A program made the position numbers and the translations under genes. Positions 55,273-64,000 of a stretch of 64,000 bases of DNA are shown here, piece after piece (position 1 is the stretch's first letter; every line of letters begins with the position of its first letter). This DNA comes from an uncultured Colwellia sp. Its GTDB lineage: Bacteria > Pseudomonadota > Gammaproteobacteria > Enterobacterales > Alteromonadaceae. Location of the stretch: positions 62,001 to 126,000 of the forward strand of contig CAJXUN010000002.1 in assembly GCA_913061475.1 (NCBI GenBank), given 5' to 3'. Below the pieces are notes generated by a model. That model was not told where the DNA came from. It saw only the letters and a list, made by a program, of their open reading frames with translations, and did not search any database.

Positions 55273-56742
55273 ATGCTTCCTGTAGTAGCACTTGTTGGGC
55301 GACCTAATGTCGGTAAGTCAACATTATTTAATCGACTAACGCGCAGTCGCGATGCTTTAGTTGCCGACTATCCAGGCTTAACTCGTGATCGCCAATACGG
55401 TAAAGCGGAAGTTGAAGAACACCCATTTATTGTCATCGATACCGGTGGTATTGAGGGGGATGAAAAAGGCATCGATGCTTTGATGGCTGAACAATCATTA
55501 ATTGCTATTGATGAAGCGGATGCCGTGCTATTTATGGTTGATGCCAGAGCAGGTTTAACCTCAGCTGATCAGGGTATTGCTACTCACTTACGCAAACAAG
55601 ATAAAAAAGTATTCTTGGTGGCTAACAAAGTCGATGGTATCGATGCTGATTCAGCCGTTGCTGATTTTTACTCGCTTGGTTTAGGTGACGCAGTACACCA
55701 AATTGCAGCTGCACATGGCCGTGGTGTTACTCAGCTATTAACCTTAGCACTTACCCCTCATATTGAAGAGCTTGGTAAACCTAAAGCTGGTGAAAATGAA
55801 GAGTTTGATGGCGACTATGAAGTTGATAGTGGCTTATCAGATGAAGAGAATATTGCTCAAGCGCCACAAGAAACTGATACCATTAAGTTAGCCATTATTG
55901 GCAAGCCTAATGTTGGCAAGTCAACGCTAACTAACCGTATATTGGGCGAAGATCGCGTGGTGGTTTATGATATGCCAGGTACCACTCGTGATAGTGTTTA
56001 TATTCCTATGGAACACAATGGTAGACCCTATACGCTAATTGATACTGCTGGTATTCGTCGACGTAAAAATGTCACCGATATAGTTGAAAAATTTTCTGTT
56101 ATTAAAACCTTACGGGCAATCGAAGATGCTAACGTATGTCTACTGATTATTGATGCGCAAGAAGGCATTAGCGATCAAGATTTAAGTCTCTTAGGCTTTA
56201 TTCTGGAAGCGGGTCGTTCTTTAGTGCTTGCGGTTAATAAGTGGGATGGCTTGGATGACCATGTAAAAGATCGCATTAAGTCTGAACTTGACCGTCGTTT
56301 AGGTTTTATCGACTTCGCGCGCATTCATTTTATTTCAGCATTACACGGTACTGGCGTTGGTCATTTATATGAATCAGTTGAAGAAGCCTTTATTTCTGCA
56401 ACTAAGCGTATTTCAACGTCAATGGTCACTAAAATACTTGATATGGCGGTGTTTGATCATCAACCGCCTATGCATCAAGGGCGCAGAATTAAGTTAAAAT
56501 ATGCGCATGCCGGTGGTTATAATCCGCCAATTATAGTTATTCACGGCAATTTAGCGAAAAATTTACCTATTTCTTATAAACGTTACTTGATGAATTATTA
56601 TCGTAAATCGTTGAAAATTATGGGTACTCCGATAAGAATTGAGTTTAGAGAAACCTCTAACCCCTTTGCCGGTAAGAAGAAACTAAATTACACCGAGCAA
56701 AAGAAACTTGCTCGAGCGACTCAAGGTTATAAGAAAGACTAG
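55273..56742 (+). CDS. der: Der (EngA), double-Era GTPase for 50S maturation
   Basis: Der has two GTPase domains and a KH-like C-terminal domain, and is needed for large-subunit assembly. Both P-loops are present ([14 protein letters not shown] near residue 8 and [14 protein letters not shown] near 213), as are both [14 protein letters not shown] switch motifs. The start at 55273 gives [13 protein letters not shown], parallel to E. coli; GTG at 55267 is possible. Its TAG stop (56740-56742) is exactly the CTAG target used by MITE copy D. Confidence 0.96.
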   Translation: MLPVVALVGRPNVGKSTLFNRLTRSRDALVADYPGLTRDRQYGKAEVEEHPFIVIDTGGIEGDEKGIDALMAEQSLIAIDEADAVLFMVDARAGLTSADQGIATHLRKQDKKVFLVANKVDGIDADSAVADFYSLGLGDAVHQIAAAHGRGVTQLLTLALTPHIEELGKPKAGENEEFDGDYEVDSGLSDEENIAQAPQETDTIKLAIIGKPNVGKSTLTNRILGEDRVVVYDMPGTTRDSVYIPMEHNGRPYTLIDTAGIRRRKNVTDIVEKFSVIKTLRAIEDANVCLLIIDAQEGISDQDLSLLGFILEAGRSLVLAVNKWDGLDDHVKDRIKSELDRRLGFIDFARIHFISALHGTGVGHLYESVEEAFISATKRISTSMVTKILDMAVFDHQPPMHQGRRIKLKYAHAGGYNPPIIVIHGNLAKNLPISYKRYLMNYYRKSLKIMGTPIRIEFRETSNPFAGKKKLNYTEQKKLARATQGYKKD

Positions 56743-57007
56743 GGGCTGTTGATCATTGTTTAATCATTCAGTTGAGAGATAAAATCACCTTAATTAAGGT
56801 GAAAGTAGTGTAGTTTAGTTATCTAAATTAACTATTTTCAACGTAAAGTAAGCTGATTTTAGCCTCAGCAATTTGGGCAATGACCATTTTTAACGCTAGC
56901 AGCATTAGAATTTCACTTATTTGGAACAACCAAATCCCGTTTATTCTGCTTTGCTAACATTAAAAACAACATATGGCTGAAAATATAAATAAAGATCAAC
57001 AATCCCT
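56742..57007. mobile_element. MITE-like element, copy D (subfamily 1)
   Basis: This 266-bp element begins GGGGCTGTTGATCATTG and ends with a partly decayed inverse (GATCAACAATCCC), flanked by TA (56740-56741, 57008-57009). It is copy A inverted, with scattered changes. Its first G is the last base of the der stop codon, so the TA duplication kept that stop intact. Confidence 0.8.
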
Positions 57008-57034
57008 TAGCTGCTAAGCGCTTATTTGATGATG

Positions 57035-57064
57035 AAAAGGCTGATTGTAAAATTAGCCTTTTTT
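57035..57064 (+). terminator. Terminator of der, displaced by the MITE
   Basis: AAAAGGCTGAT (57035-57045) pairs with ATTAGCCTTTT (57052-57062, one G-T pair) and runs into T residues. It lies directly after MITE D and was probably the der terminator before insertion, so der mRNA now carries the MITE in its 3' part. Confidence 0.8.
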
Positions 57065-57192
57065 ATGGTTAGCGATAGCGATAATAATTCGCTATATTGA
57101 TTTAATACTCATATTCCGCTACTGTGAAACTGCTAAGCAGTTTATTTTATTATATTATTTTGATTCATTTAGGCTAATCACTTTGGAAATTT

Positions 57193-57876
57193 ATGGCTGA
57201 AAATCCGATAAAAGTGGAAACAGTAGGGCGATTAAGTCGCAATTTAGCGCTATTGCATCCTGGGGCAACTGTTACCTTAGATATGTCTACTCCTGCCGGG
57301 CAACGTGGTAAATTTCGTTCACAATTTATTGGTTATATGCCAAAAAATTACGTTTTAGTACAATATCCAGATAGTTCAAAGTTGGGGAAATTTTCCCAAT
57401 ATATTGCCCAAGGTATGGGGGTGACAGTACGTGGATTGATTGAAGGTCATGAAGGTGCTGTCGTTGCTTTTGTGTCTAATGTTAAGCAAACCATTCAAAT
57501 ACCATCTCGCATTATTGTCTTGGAATTTCCTCGCGAGGTCAGCCTGCAAAACTTACGCTCTTCAATTCGAATTGAAACTTATATTAAAGCGAAAGTTAAA
57601 ATTAAAGATGAATACTGGGTCTCGGTAATATCTGATATTTCTGTCTCAGGTTGTCAGTTATTGATCAACAATGGCGAAAAGCTAGCATTAACTGATGATA
57701 AGCCAGTGGAAGTTATTATAGAAGACTTTCAAGGCTTGAAAAATCTAAAGTTAGAAGCTGATATTTGTAATAGTAAAATCCAAGCCGATGGCGTTATGCT
57801 TGGTGTTAAATTTAGCGATTCAAGTAAAATTGAAGTCACTAAGCTACTACAGCAAGCGGTTATTTCACCTCACTAA
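57193..57876 (+). CDS. PilZ-domain c-di-GMP receptor, YcgR-like
   Basis: The 227-residue protein has an N-terminal YcgR-like beta domain (FRSQFIGYMPKNYVLVQYP) and a C-terminal PilZ domain with both c-di-GMP elements: the RxxxR arginines in LRSSIRIET and DISVSGCQLL for the DxSxxG motif. It is cytosolic and probably brakes motility or acts in surface behaviour on cyclic di-GMP, made for example by the PAS-GGDEF enzyme at 18.1 kb (inference). It is convergent with xseA, with a four-base overlap at the stops. Confidence 0.9.
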   Translation: MAENPIKVETVGRLSRNLALLHPGATVTLDMSTPAGQRGKFRSQFIGYMPKNYVLVQYPDSSKLGKFSQYIAQGMGVTVRGLIEGHEGAVVAFVSNVKQTIQIPSRIIVLEFPREVSLQNLRSSIRIETYIKAKVKIKDEYWVSVISDISVSGCQLLINNGEKLALTDDKPVEVIIEDFQGLKNLKLEADICNSKIQADGVMLGVKFSDSSKIEVTKLLQQAVISPH

Positions 57877-59210
57877 TTCGATGCTACACGGATAACCTGA
57901 GCCTCTATAACGCCATCTGAAATTTCAACTGTAATATTATCTGTAATGGCGATCTCTTTGATACTTTTAATGACTTTTTGCTGTTCATCACGAGTGATAC
58001 TATAGCCACGTGCAATTGTTGCTAAGGGACTAACAATATGCAATTGCTCGCATTGATGAGCAAAACTTTCCGCTTTCGTTGCTAATAATCGTTGTTGCGC
58101 GCCGATGAGCTTGCTTTCAAGCTGAACCGACTTTTGTAAGTTTTGCTTTATTTGATTTAGCGGTGACGCGTTGAGTAACCTGTGCTTAAGGTAGCTAGGT
58201 CTATGTTTAAGCTGGTTTAACTCCCGAGCAATCAGCCCATGCATACGTATCGTTAATTCATCTGATTTTTGTTGTTTATTTTGTAACTGCTGTTCAGGGT
58301 GCACTTGGCTTAATCTATGGTTTACGCTTGTTAATAAATGCCGTGAACGTTTAAGTTGCTGTTCAACGGCAAGCTGTCCGCGCTTGATTAGTTCGGTAAC
58401 TTTATTGATACGCTCCTCAATATCAGCCGACACTATTTCCGCTGCTGCAGAGGGTGTTGGTGCTCTAAGGTCAGCAACATAATCTGCAAGGGTGGTATCA
58501 ATTTCATGACCAACGGCGCTTATCGTCGGCAAGTTTGAGCTGAAAATAGCCCGTGCTACCAGCTCTTCATTAAAGGCCCATAAATCTTCTAGCGAGCCAC
58601 CGCCGCGGCCTATTAACAATACATCAACTTCATTACGCTGGTTTGCTAGTGTTATTGCTTGAGCTATATCATATTTAGCCTGCTCACCTTGCACGAGCGC
58701 AGGGTAAACAATAATATTTAATAGCGGGTTTCTTCTTTTCAATACGGAAATAATGTCTTTTACTGCCGCACCTGTGGGTGACGTGACAATGCCCACCGTT
58801 TGAATGAGTTTAGGGATTGCTTGCTTATGGTGCAGCTCAAATAGCCCTTCACCATGCAATTTGTCTTTTAACAACTGATATTGCTGGCGTAACAAACCTT
58901 CACCAGCCGATTCCATTTGCTCGATAATGAGCTGGAAATCGCCGCGTGGCTCGTATAAGGAAACTTTAGCTCGAACTAATACTTGTTGGCCGTTTTGTGG
59001 CTGAATTCTAACGCGACGATTACTGCCTTTGAACATGGCACAGCGAACTTGCGACTTTTGATCTTTTAGTGATAAATACCAATGTCCAGAGCTTGCGGCA
59101 ATAAAATTGGAGATTTCTCCACATAACCAAACGGTATTTAACTCACTTTCTAAGATAAAACGTACTTTTTTTGTAAGTTCACTTACCTGTAAAATATGCT
59201 GTTGAGCCAT
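57873..59210 (-). CDS. xseA: XseA, exodeoxyribonuclease VII large subunit
   Basis: ExoVII degrades single-stranded DNA, and the large subunit holds the catalytic site. The 445-residue product has the OB-fold N-terminus (VWLCGEISNFIAASSGHWYL) and the catalytic region TSPTGAAVKDIISVLKRRNP, then LIGRGGGSLEDLWAFNEE and SAVGHEIDTTLADYVADLRA. A helical coiled-coil C-terminal region follows. It is divergent from guaB, with 190 bases between. Confidence 0.96.
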   Translation of the reverse strand: MAQQHILQVSELTKKVRFILESELNTVWLCGEISNFIAASSGHWYLSLKDQKSQVRCAMFKGSNRRVRIQPQNGQQVLVRAKVSLYEPRGDFQLIIEQMESAGEGLLRQQYQLLKDKLHGEGLFELHHKQAIPKLIQTVGIVTSPTGAAVKDIISVLKRRNPLLNIIVYPALVQGEQAKYDIAQAITLANQRNEVDVLLIGRGGGSLEDLWAFNEELVARAIFSSNLPTISAVGHEIDTTLADYVADLRAPTPSAAAEIVSADIEERINKVTELIKRGQLAVEQQLKRSRHLLTSVNHRLSQVHPEQQLQNKQQKSDELTIRMHGLIARELNQLKHRPSYLKHRLLNASPLNQIKQNLQKSVQLESKLIGAQQRLLATKAESFAHQCEQLHIVSPLATIARGYSITRDEQQKVIKSIKEIAITDNITVEISDGVIEAQVIRVASN

Positions 59211-59400
59211 AAATGCGTTACTTTTTCGATTGTTAATACGTAATGTTCGCGAAGTTGCACGCTATTATATATTTGTTTCGCTAGTCATCGACAGTTTATT
59301 TTTGTTTAATTGCAATTTTAAGTTTACCTTAGCAACGAAAGCGGTTAAAATTCTGCCGCAATATTTCCTCCCTAACCACTCATTTTAGAGAGATGTTGCG

Positions 59401-60873
59401 ATGCTAAGAATTGCTCAAGAAGCGTTAACCTTTGACGATGTTTTACTGGTACCTGCTCATTCTACGGTACTGCCCCATACTGCTGATTTAAAAACCAAAT
59501 TAACTCGAAAGATCAACCTTAATGTTCCTATGATCTCTGCGTCCATGGACACAGTGACAGAGGCGCGTTTAGCGATCACCTTGGCTCAAGAAGGTGGCTT
59601 AGGTTTTATTCATAAAAATATGACCATAGCTGAACAAGCCAAAAATGTTTCGCAAGTTAAGAAATTTGAAAGTGGCATTGTTTCCGACCCTGTAACGGTT
59701 AATCCCAGTGCAAGTATTTTAGATACTATGCGTTTAGCAGATGAACTTGGTTTTTCTGGCTTCCCTGTTGTCGATGAAAAAAATAAGTTGGTTGGTATTA
59801 TTACCGGGCGTGATTTACGCTTTGAAACTGATTTAACTAAGCCTGTTTCAGCATTAATGACCAAAAAAAATAAATTGGTTACGGTTAAAGAAGGCGCGTC
59901 ACGTGAAGAGATTTTAGGTTTGATGCATGAACACCGCATTGAAAAAATCCTTATGGTCGATGACGTCTTTAAGCTAAAAGGTTTGATCACAGTTAAAGAT
60001 TATCAAAAGGCCGAAAGTAAACCTAATGCCTGTAAAGATGAATTAGGGCGCTTACGTGTTGGTGCCGCTGTTGGTGTTGGCGCTGGTACGGATGAGCGCA
60101 TTGATGCTCTGGTTGCTGCTGGCGTTGATGTATTACTCATTGATACCTCTCATGGTCATTCACAAGGTGTTATTGACCGCGTTGCTGAAACGCGTGCTAA
60201 ATATCCAGATTTACAAATAATTGCCGGTAATGTAGCGACAGGCGCTGGTGCTAAAGCATTAGCAGATGTCGGTGTCGATGCAGTAAAAGTCGGTATCGGC
60301 CCTGGTTCAATTTGTACTACCCGTATCGTTACCGGTGTTGGTGTGCCACAACTAACCGCCATTTCAAATGCGGTTGAAGCCTTGAAAGGCACGGGTATTC
60401 CGGTTATTGCCGATGGCGGCATTCGTTTTTCTGGTGACATTGCTAAGGCATTAGTGGCTGGCGCGCATTGTGTGATGGTTGGTAGCATGTTTGCTGGTAC
60501 AGAAGAAGCGCCTGGCGAAGTGGAGCTTTATCAAGGCCGCTACTATAAATCATACCGTGGTATGGGTTCGTTAGGAGCGATGAACCAAAAAGAAGGCTCA
60601 AGTGACCGATACTTTCAAAAATCTGATGGTGAAGCTGACAAACTAGTACCTGAAGGCATTGAAGGTCGTGTTGCTTACAAAGGCCCCGTTGCCGCTATTA
60701 TCCATCAACAAATGGGTGGTTTGCGTTCATCAATGGGCCTAACCGGTTCGGCGACGATTGAAATTATGCGCACTAAGCCAGAGTTTATGAAGATCACTTC
60801 TGCAGGTATGGGTGAGTCACATGTACATGACGTTACCATCACTAAAGAAGCGCCTAATTATCGTATGGGCTAG
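59401..60873 (+). CDS. guaB: GuaB, IMP dehydrogenase
   Basis: GuaB makes XMP from IMP, the committed step to GMP. The 490-residue product has [17 protein letters not shown], two CBS domains (about residues 95-205, ITGRDLRFE and the following [11 protein letters not shown]), and the catalytic Cys in [17 protein letters not shown]. The mobile flap is SSDRYFQ. The SD AGAGAGATGTTGCG is present. It leads into guaA after 237 bases. Confidence 0.97.
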   Translation: MLRIAQEALTFDDVLLVPAHSTVLPHTADLKTKLTRKINLNVPMISASMDTVTEARLAITLAQEGGLGFIHKNMTIAEQAKNVSQVKKFESGIVSDPVTVNPSASILDTMRLADELGFSGFPVVDEKNKLVGIITGRDLRFETDLTKPVSALMTKKNKLVTVKEGASREEILGLMHEHRIEKILMVDDVFKLKGLITVKDYQKAESKPNACKDELGRLRVGAAVGVGAGTDERIDALVAAGVDVLLIDTSHGHSQGVIDRVAETRAKYPDLQIIAGNVATGAGAKALADVGVDAVKVGIGPGSICTTRIVTGVGVPQLTAISNAVEALKGTGIPVIADGGIRFSGDIAKALVAGAHCVMVGSMFAGTEEAPGEVELYQGRYYKSYRGMGSLGAMNQKEGSSDRYFQKSDGEADKLVPEGIEGRVAYKGPVAAIIHQQMGGLRSSMGLTGSATIEIMRTKPEFMKITSAGMGESHVHDVTITKEAPNYRMG

Positions 60874-60917
60874 AAGAATATTTTATTACTTGGCTATTTA
60901 ACGTAATAGCGGCATCA

Positions 60918-60952
60918 GAAGTGCTCATTGACTAGCGTCAACTCCGCGCTTC
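60918..60952 (+). terminator. Possible hairpin terminator/attenuator between guaB and guaA
   Basis: GAAGTGC (60918-60924) and GCGCTTC (60946-60952), with an inner TTGAC/GTCAA pairing, form an interrupted stem followed by TTCTTT. A weaker one, AACGCCCTG/CAGGGTGTT, lies at 61031-61063. Either could limit guaA read-through from guaB. Confidence 0.4.
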
Positions 60953-61110
60953 TTCTTTGCTCTAACGCTAACTAGCTTTGAAATAAAACATTTTTGTACT
61001 TTTGTAGCGTGTAAAAAAATTAAACATTCAAACGCCCTGTACTGGTATTAAGTTCAGGGTGTTGTTATTTATAAACAATACCTTTGTTGGTAAAAAGTAG
61101 GAAAACAACC

Positions 61111-62688
61111 ATGAGTAAAGACATTCATGATCACCGAATACTGATATTAGATTTTGGTTCACAATACACTCAACTGATTGCACGTCGTGTGCGTGAAATT
61201 GGCGTTTACTGTGAGCTTTGGGCTTGGGACGTAACACAAGAACAAATTGAAGGTTTTAACCCGACAGGTATTATTTTAGCTGGCGGTCCAGAGTCAGTCA
61301 CTGAACATGATTCACCACGTGCGCCTGAATATGTTTTTAATGCCGGTGTACCAGTATTAGGCATATGCTACGGCATGCAAACGATGGCTGAGCAATTGGG
61401 CGGCGGTGTGCAAGGCTCAGAGCATAAAGAGTTTGGTTATGCTGCCGTTGAAGTTATTGCCAAATCAGCACTCTTTAACGCTATTGAAGACAATATTAGC
61501 CAAAACGGTAATGCTTTATTAGATGTTTGGATGAGTCATGGCGATAAAGTGTCAGCTATCCCTGAAGGTTTTGTGACCCTTGCTCAAACACCGAGCTGTC
61601 AATATGCTGCTATGGCGCATGAAGAAAAGCAATTTTACGGTGTGCAATTCCATCCAGAAGTAACGCACACTAAGCAAGGTTTGCGAATTCTAGAGCATTT
61701 TGTGGTAGATATTTGTCAATGTGAAAAGCTTTGGACGCCTGCGTCAATTATTGAAGACGCAATTGAAAAAATGAAAGTACAAGTTGGCGATGATGAAGTG
61801 GTACTTGGCTTGTCAGGTGGTGTTGATTCATCTGTGGTTGCTATGCTTTTGCATCGTGCGATTGGCGATAAGTTAACCTGTGTTTTTGTTGATAACGGTT
61901 TATTGCGTTTAAACGAAGGTCAACAAGTGATGGATATGTTTGGCGACCATTTTGGTTTGAACATTATTCATGTTAATGCAGAAAATCGTTTCTTAGACCG
62001 TTTAGCTGATGAAAATGATCCTGAGAAAAAGCGTAAAATTATCGGTAATGTTTTTGTTGAAATTTTTGATGAGGAAGCCAGTAAACTCAGTAATGCAAAA
62101 TGGTTAGCGCAAGGTACTATTTACCCGGACGTTATAGAATCAGCAGCATCTGCAACAGGTAAGGCGCATGTTATTAAGTCGCACCATAATGTTGGTGGCT
62201 TACCAGAGCATATGAAACTTGGTTTAGTTGAGCCATTACGTGAATTATTTAAAGATGAAGTACGTAAAATTGGTTTAGAGCTAGGTTTACCATACGACAT
62301 GCTTTACCGTCATCCATTTCCTGGTCCAGGCTTAGGCGTACGAATACTTGGTGAAGTGAAAAAAGAATACGCTGACTTGTTGCGTCGTGCTGATCATATT
62401 TTCATTGAAGAATTACATAAACACGACTTGTACAAAAAAGTTAGCCAAGCATTTACTGTGTTTTTACCCGTACGTTCTGTTGGCGTGATGGGTGATGCGC
62501 GTAAATATGACTGGGTAGTTTCACTACGTTGTGTTGAAACTATTGATTTTATGACCGCACGTTGGTCACATTTACCGTATGATTTCTTAGGGTTAGTGTC
62601 GAACCGAATTATTAATGAAATTGATGGTATATCTCGTGTTGTTTACGATATTTCAGGTAAGCCGCCAGCGACTATCGAGTGGGAATAA
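61111..62688 (+). CDS. guaA: GuaA, GMP synthase (glutamine-hydrolysing)
   Basis: GuaA amidates XMP to GMP. The 525-residue product has the class I amidotransferase domain ([20 protein letters not shown], catalytic Cys in [11 protein letters not shown], His/Glu in QFHPEVTH) and the ATP-pyrophosphatase P-loop [15 protein letters not shown]. The C-terminal dimer domain ends KPPATIEWE. The ATG at 61111 follows AGGAAAACAACC and gives the E. coli length; the frame is open nine codons earlier. Confidence 0.97.
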   Translation: MSKDIHDHRILILDFGSQYTQLIARRVREIGVYCELWAWDVTQEQIEGFNPTGIILAGGPESVTEHDSPRAPEYVFNAGVPVLGICYGMQTMAEQLGGGVQGSEHKEFGYAAVEVIAKSALFNAIEDNISQNGNALLDVWMSHGDKVSAIPEGFVTLAQTPSCQYAAMAHEEKQFYGVQFHPEVTHTKQGLRILEHFVVDICQCEKLWTPASIIEDAIEKMKVQVGDDEVVLGLSGGVDSSVVAMLLHRAIGDKLTCVFVDNGLLRLNEGQQVMDMFGDHFGLNIIHVNAENRFLDRLADENDPEKKRKIIGNVFVEIFDEEASKLSNAKWLAQGTIYPDVIESAASATGKAHVIKSHHNVGGLPEHMKLGLVEPLRELFKDEVRKIGLELGLPYDMLYRHPFPGPGLGVRILGEVKKEYADLLRRADHIFIEELHKHDLYKKVSQAFTVFLPVRSVGVMGDARKYDWVVSLRCVETIDFMTARWSHLPYDFLGLVSNRIINEIDGISRVVYDISGKPPATIEWE

Positions 62689-62821
62689 TTTTCCATTAAA
62701 CGGTTGTAATACTTAACTTCAGCTTTGGCAGCAGCTATCCATAAACTAGGTGCTATGCTCTAGCCTTGAACTTGAGTGTTTACCAACGTTTAGCGTTTAG
62801 TTATTGTTTAATAAATATAAT

Positions 62822-62857
62822 AAAACCTCAATGTTGCAAAACCTTGGGGTTTTCTTT
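62822..62857 (+). terminator. guaA terminator
   Basis: AAAACCTCAA (62822-62831) pairs with TTGGGGTTTT (62844-62853, one G-T pair), followed by CTTTT. Confidence 0.8.
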
Positions 62858-62875
62858 TAAAACGAAGATGAAATC

Positions 62876-63229
62876 ATGACCATCGAAAGATTAGAAACCA
62901 AAGCACGAATGAGCCGTATTGTGAAACACAATGGTACTGTGTATTTATGTGGCCAAGTGTGTGCGGATGCGAGCAAAGGCATTGGTGAGCAAACCCAAAC
63001 CATGCTAGATAAGGTTGAAGCGTTATTGTTAGAGGCGGGCAGCTCAAAGAGACATATGTTATCAGCAACCATATATTTAAAATCTATGGCTGACTTTGCT
63101 GAGATGAATATTGTTTGGGACGCATGGGTTCCTGCGGGGTTTGCCCCTGCACGTGCCTGTGTGCAAGCCGCAATGGCAAGAGATGTACTACTTGTTGAAA
63201 TAAGTGTTGTTGCGGCGCTAGTGCAATAA
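62876..63229 (+). CDS. RidA/YjgF family protein
   Basis: RidA-family proteins hydrolyse reactive enamine/imine intermediates from PLP enzymes. The 117-residue product has [35 protein letters not shown] and the Arg-containing [20 protein letters not shown], which gives the family's conserved Arg. It differs from classic RidA in length and end, so it may be another RidA subgroup. It lies 22 bases after the guaA terminator and 33 before recQ. Confidence 0.88.
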   Translation: MTIERLETKARMSRIVKHNGTVYLCGQVCADASKGIGEQTQTMLDKVEALLLEAGSSKRHMLSATIYLKSMADFAEMNIVWDAWVPAGFAPARACVQAAMARDVLLVEISVVAALVQ

Positions 63230-63262
63230 ACTGATTATAAATACCTTAAGAACAGGACGAAT

Positions 63263-64000
63263 ATGCTTAAGTTACAACAATCATTAAAAAATACTTTTGG
63301 TTTTGATAAATTTAGAGCAGGACAAGAACAAACCGTTACTCAGTTACTTAATGGTGACTCTTCATTAGCAATATTTCCGACCGGCGCAGGTAAATCCTTA
63401 TGTTATCAATTAGCGGCAATAAATCTACCACATTTAACTTTAGTTGTTTCTCCATTGCTTGCGTTGATGAAAGATCAGTTGGTATTTTTACATAGCAAAG
63501 GTATCCCAGCAGCTAGCATTGATTCAACATTGTCATTTGAGCAAAGCCAGCAAATTACTCGAGATGTTCGCTCGGGGCAAATTAAGATTTTAATGGTGTC
63601 AGTTGAACGCTTTAAAAACGAACGATTCCGTCAGTTTATTGAATCAATAGCTATCTCAATGCTGGTGGTAGACGAAGCGCATTGTATTTCTGAATGGGGC
63701 CATAATTTTCGGCCTGATTATCTTAAGCTCCCACGTTATCGCCAAGAGCTAAATATCCCTTTAGTGCTGCTATTAACGGCAACCGCGACGAAAGAAGTTA
63801 AGCAAGATATGGCTAATAAATTTGCGATATCTGAGCAGCACATTGTTCAAACGGGCTTTTATCGCAATAACCTCGATCTATCGGTTTTACCTGTCGATGA
63901 AAATCAAAAAAATCAAAGCTTACTTAATGTTATACGCCACCATGACGGTAGCGGTATTGTTTATGTTACCTTGCAGCACAGTGCGGAAAAGGTGGCTGAT
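63263..64000 (+). CDS. RecQ-family ATP-dependent DNA helicase, C-terminus cut off
   Basis: From the ATG at 63263 the frame stays open to the window end, 246 codons. It begins with the RecQ zero motif (FGFDKFRAGQEQTV), Walker A (FPTGAGKSLCYQL), VVSPLLALMKDQL, and the DEAH box with RecQ aromatic loop (VVDEAHCISEWGHNFRPDY), then LLTATAT. It unwinds DNA 3' to 5'. Whether it is RecQ itself or a paralogue without the HRDC/RQC domains cannot be seen. Confidence 0.92.
   Translation, partial: MLKLQQSLKNTFGFDKFRAGQEQTVTQLLNGDSSLAIFPTGAGKSLCYQLAAINLPHLTLVVSPLLALMKDQLVFLHSKGIPAASIDSTLSFEQSQQITRDVRSGQIKILMVSVERFKNERFRQFIESIAISMLVVDEAHCISEWGHNFRPDYLKLPRYRQELNIPLVLLLTATATKEVKQDMANKFAISEQHIVQTGFYRNNLDLSVLPVDENQKNQSLLNVIRHHDGSGIVYVTLQHSAEKVAD

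Noticed and set aside
1-64000. CRISPR arrays, tRNA/rRNA genes, complete insertion sequences or prophage
   Set aside because: I looked for repeated spacer-type arrays, tRNA-like cloverleaf ends, transposase or phage genes and found none; only the non-coding MITE-like repeats are mobile-type.

Overview
The window is AT-rich chromosomal DNA of a marine gammaproteobacterium. I infer Alteromonadales, most likely Colwelliaceae (Colwellia or Thalassotalea type). The basis is the gene set (RMF, CnoX, IscX, YfgM, RodZ, a DUF3083-type protein), the order ndk-rlmN-pilW-rodZ-ispG-hisS-yfgM-bamB-der and xseA/guaBA, and a sugar locus built around a TonB-dependent receptor. I saw no rRNA, tRNA, CRISPR array, prophage or complete insertion sequence.

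Layout. 1-5.6 kb: the end of a betaine-type ABC substrate-binding protein, cnoX, msrA with two palindromic upstream sites, a DUF3083-type gene, two MITE-like repeats, a DUF3820 gene and rmf. 5.6-12.8 kb: a molybdenum cofactor block. Seven overlapping or closely spaced minus-strand genes (moaA-mobA-moaB-modA-modB-modC-moeB) diverge from moeA. 12.8-19.1 kb: an alpha/beta hydrolase, dbpA, LexA-box-controlled yebG, a YgjP-type metallopeptidase, a 31-residue membrane ORF and a three-gene signalling unit (CheY-like, CheC-like, PAS-GGDEF). 19.1-25.1 kb: thrLABC with a leader-peptide attenuator, then ung.

25.7-35.6 kb is a sucrose-use locus: LacI-type regulator, sucrose phosphorylase, GPH/MFS symporter, TonB-dependent receptor, fructokinase and glucose-6-phosphate isomerase. 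An identical 14-bp palindrome lies just upstream of the phosphorylase and of the receptor, and probably marks the regulon. The inferred route is sucrose entry through the receptor and symporter, phosphorolysis to glucose-1-phosphate and fructose, then fructose to fructose-6-phosphate and glucose-6-phosphate. 35.6-44 kb is accessory: a third MITE, a tyrosine phosphatase, a 1-kb stretch with no gene, a class V aminotransferase, a GNAT, an FAD oxidoreductase, a D-2-hydroxyacid dehydrogenase, NnrS and DUF2164.

44-64 kb is conserved core: iscX (without its isc operon), maeA, ndk, rlmN, pilW (with a LysM tail), rodZ, ispG, hisS, yfgM, bamB, der, a fourth MITE between der and its terminator, a PilZ protein, xseA, guaB, guaA, a RidA-family gene and the start of a recQ-type helicase.

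The least explained structures are the four TA-flanked MITE-like repeats in two subfamilies, the shared operator in the sucrose locus, an EF-hand loop in the sucrose-locus receptor, and a large inverted repeat upstream of the 31-residue ORF. I found no wholly new multi-gene system. All functional calls come from reading motifs and remembered family sequences, not from database searches.
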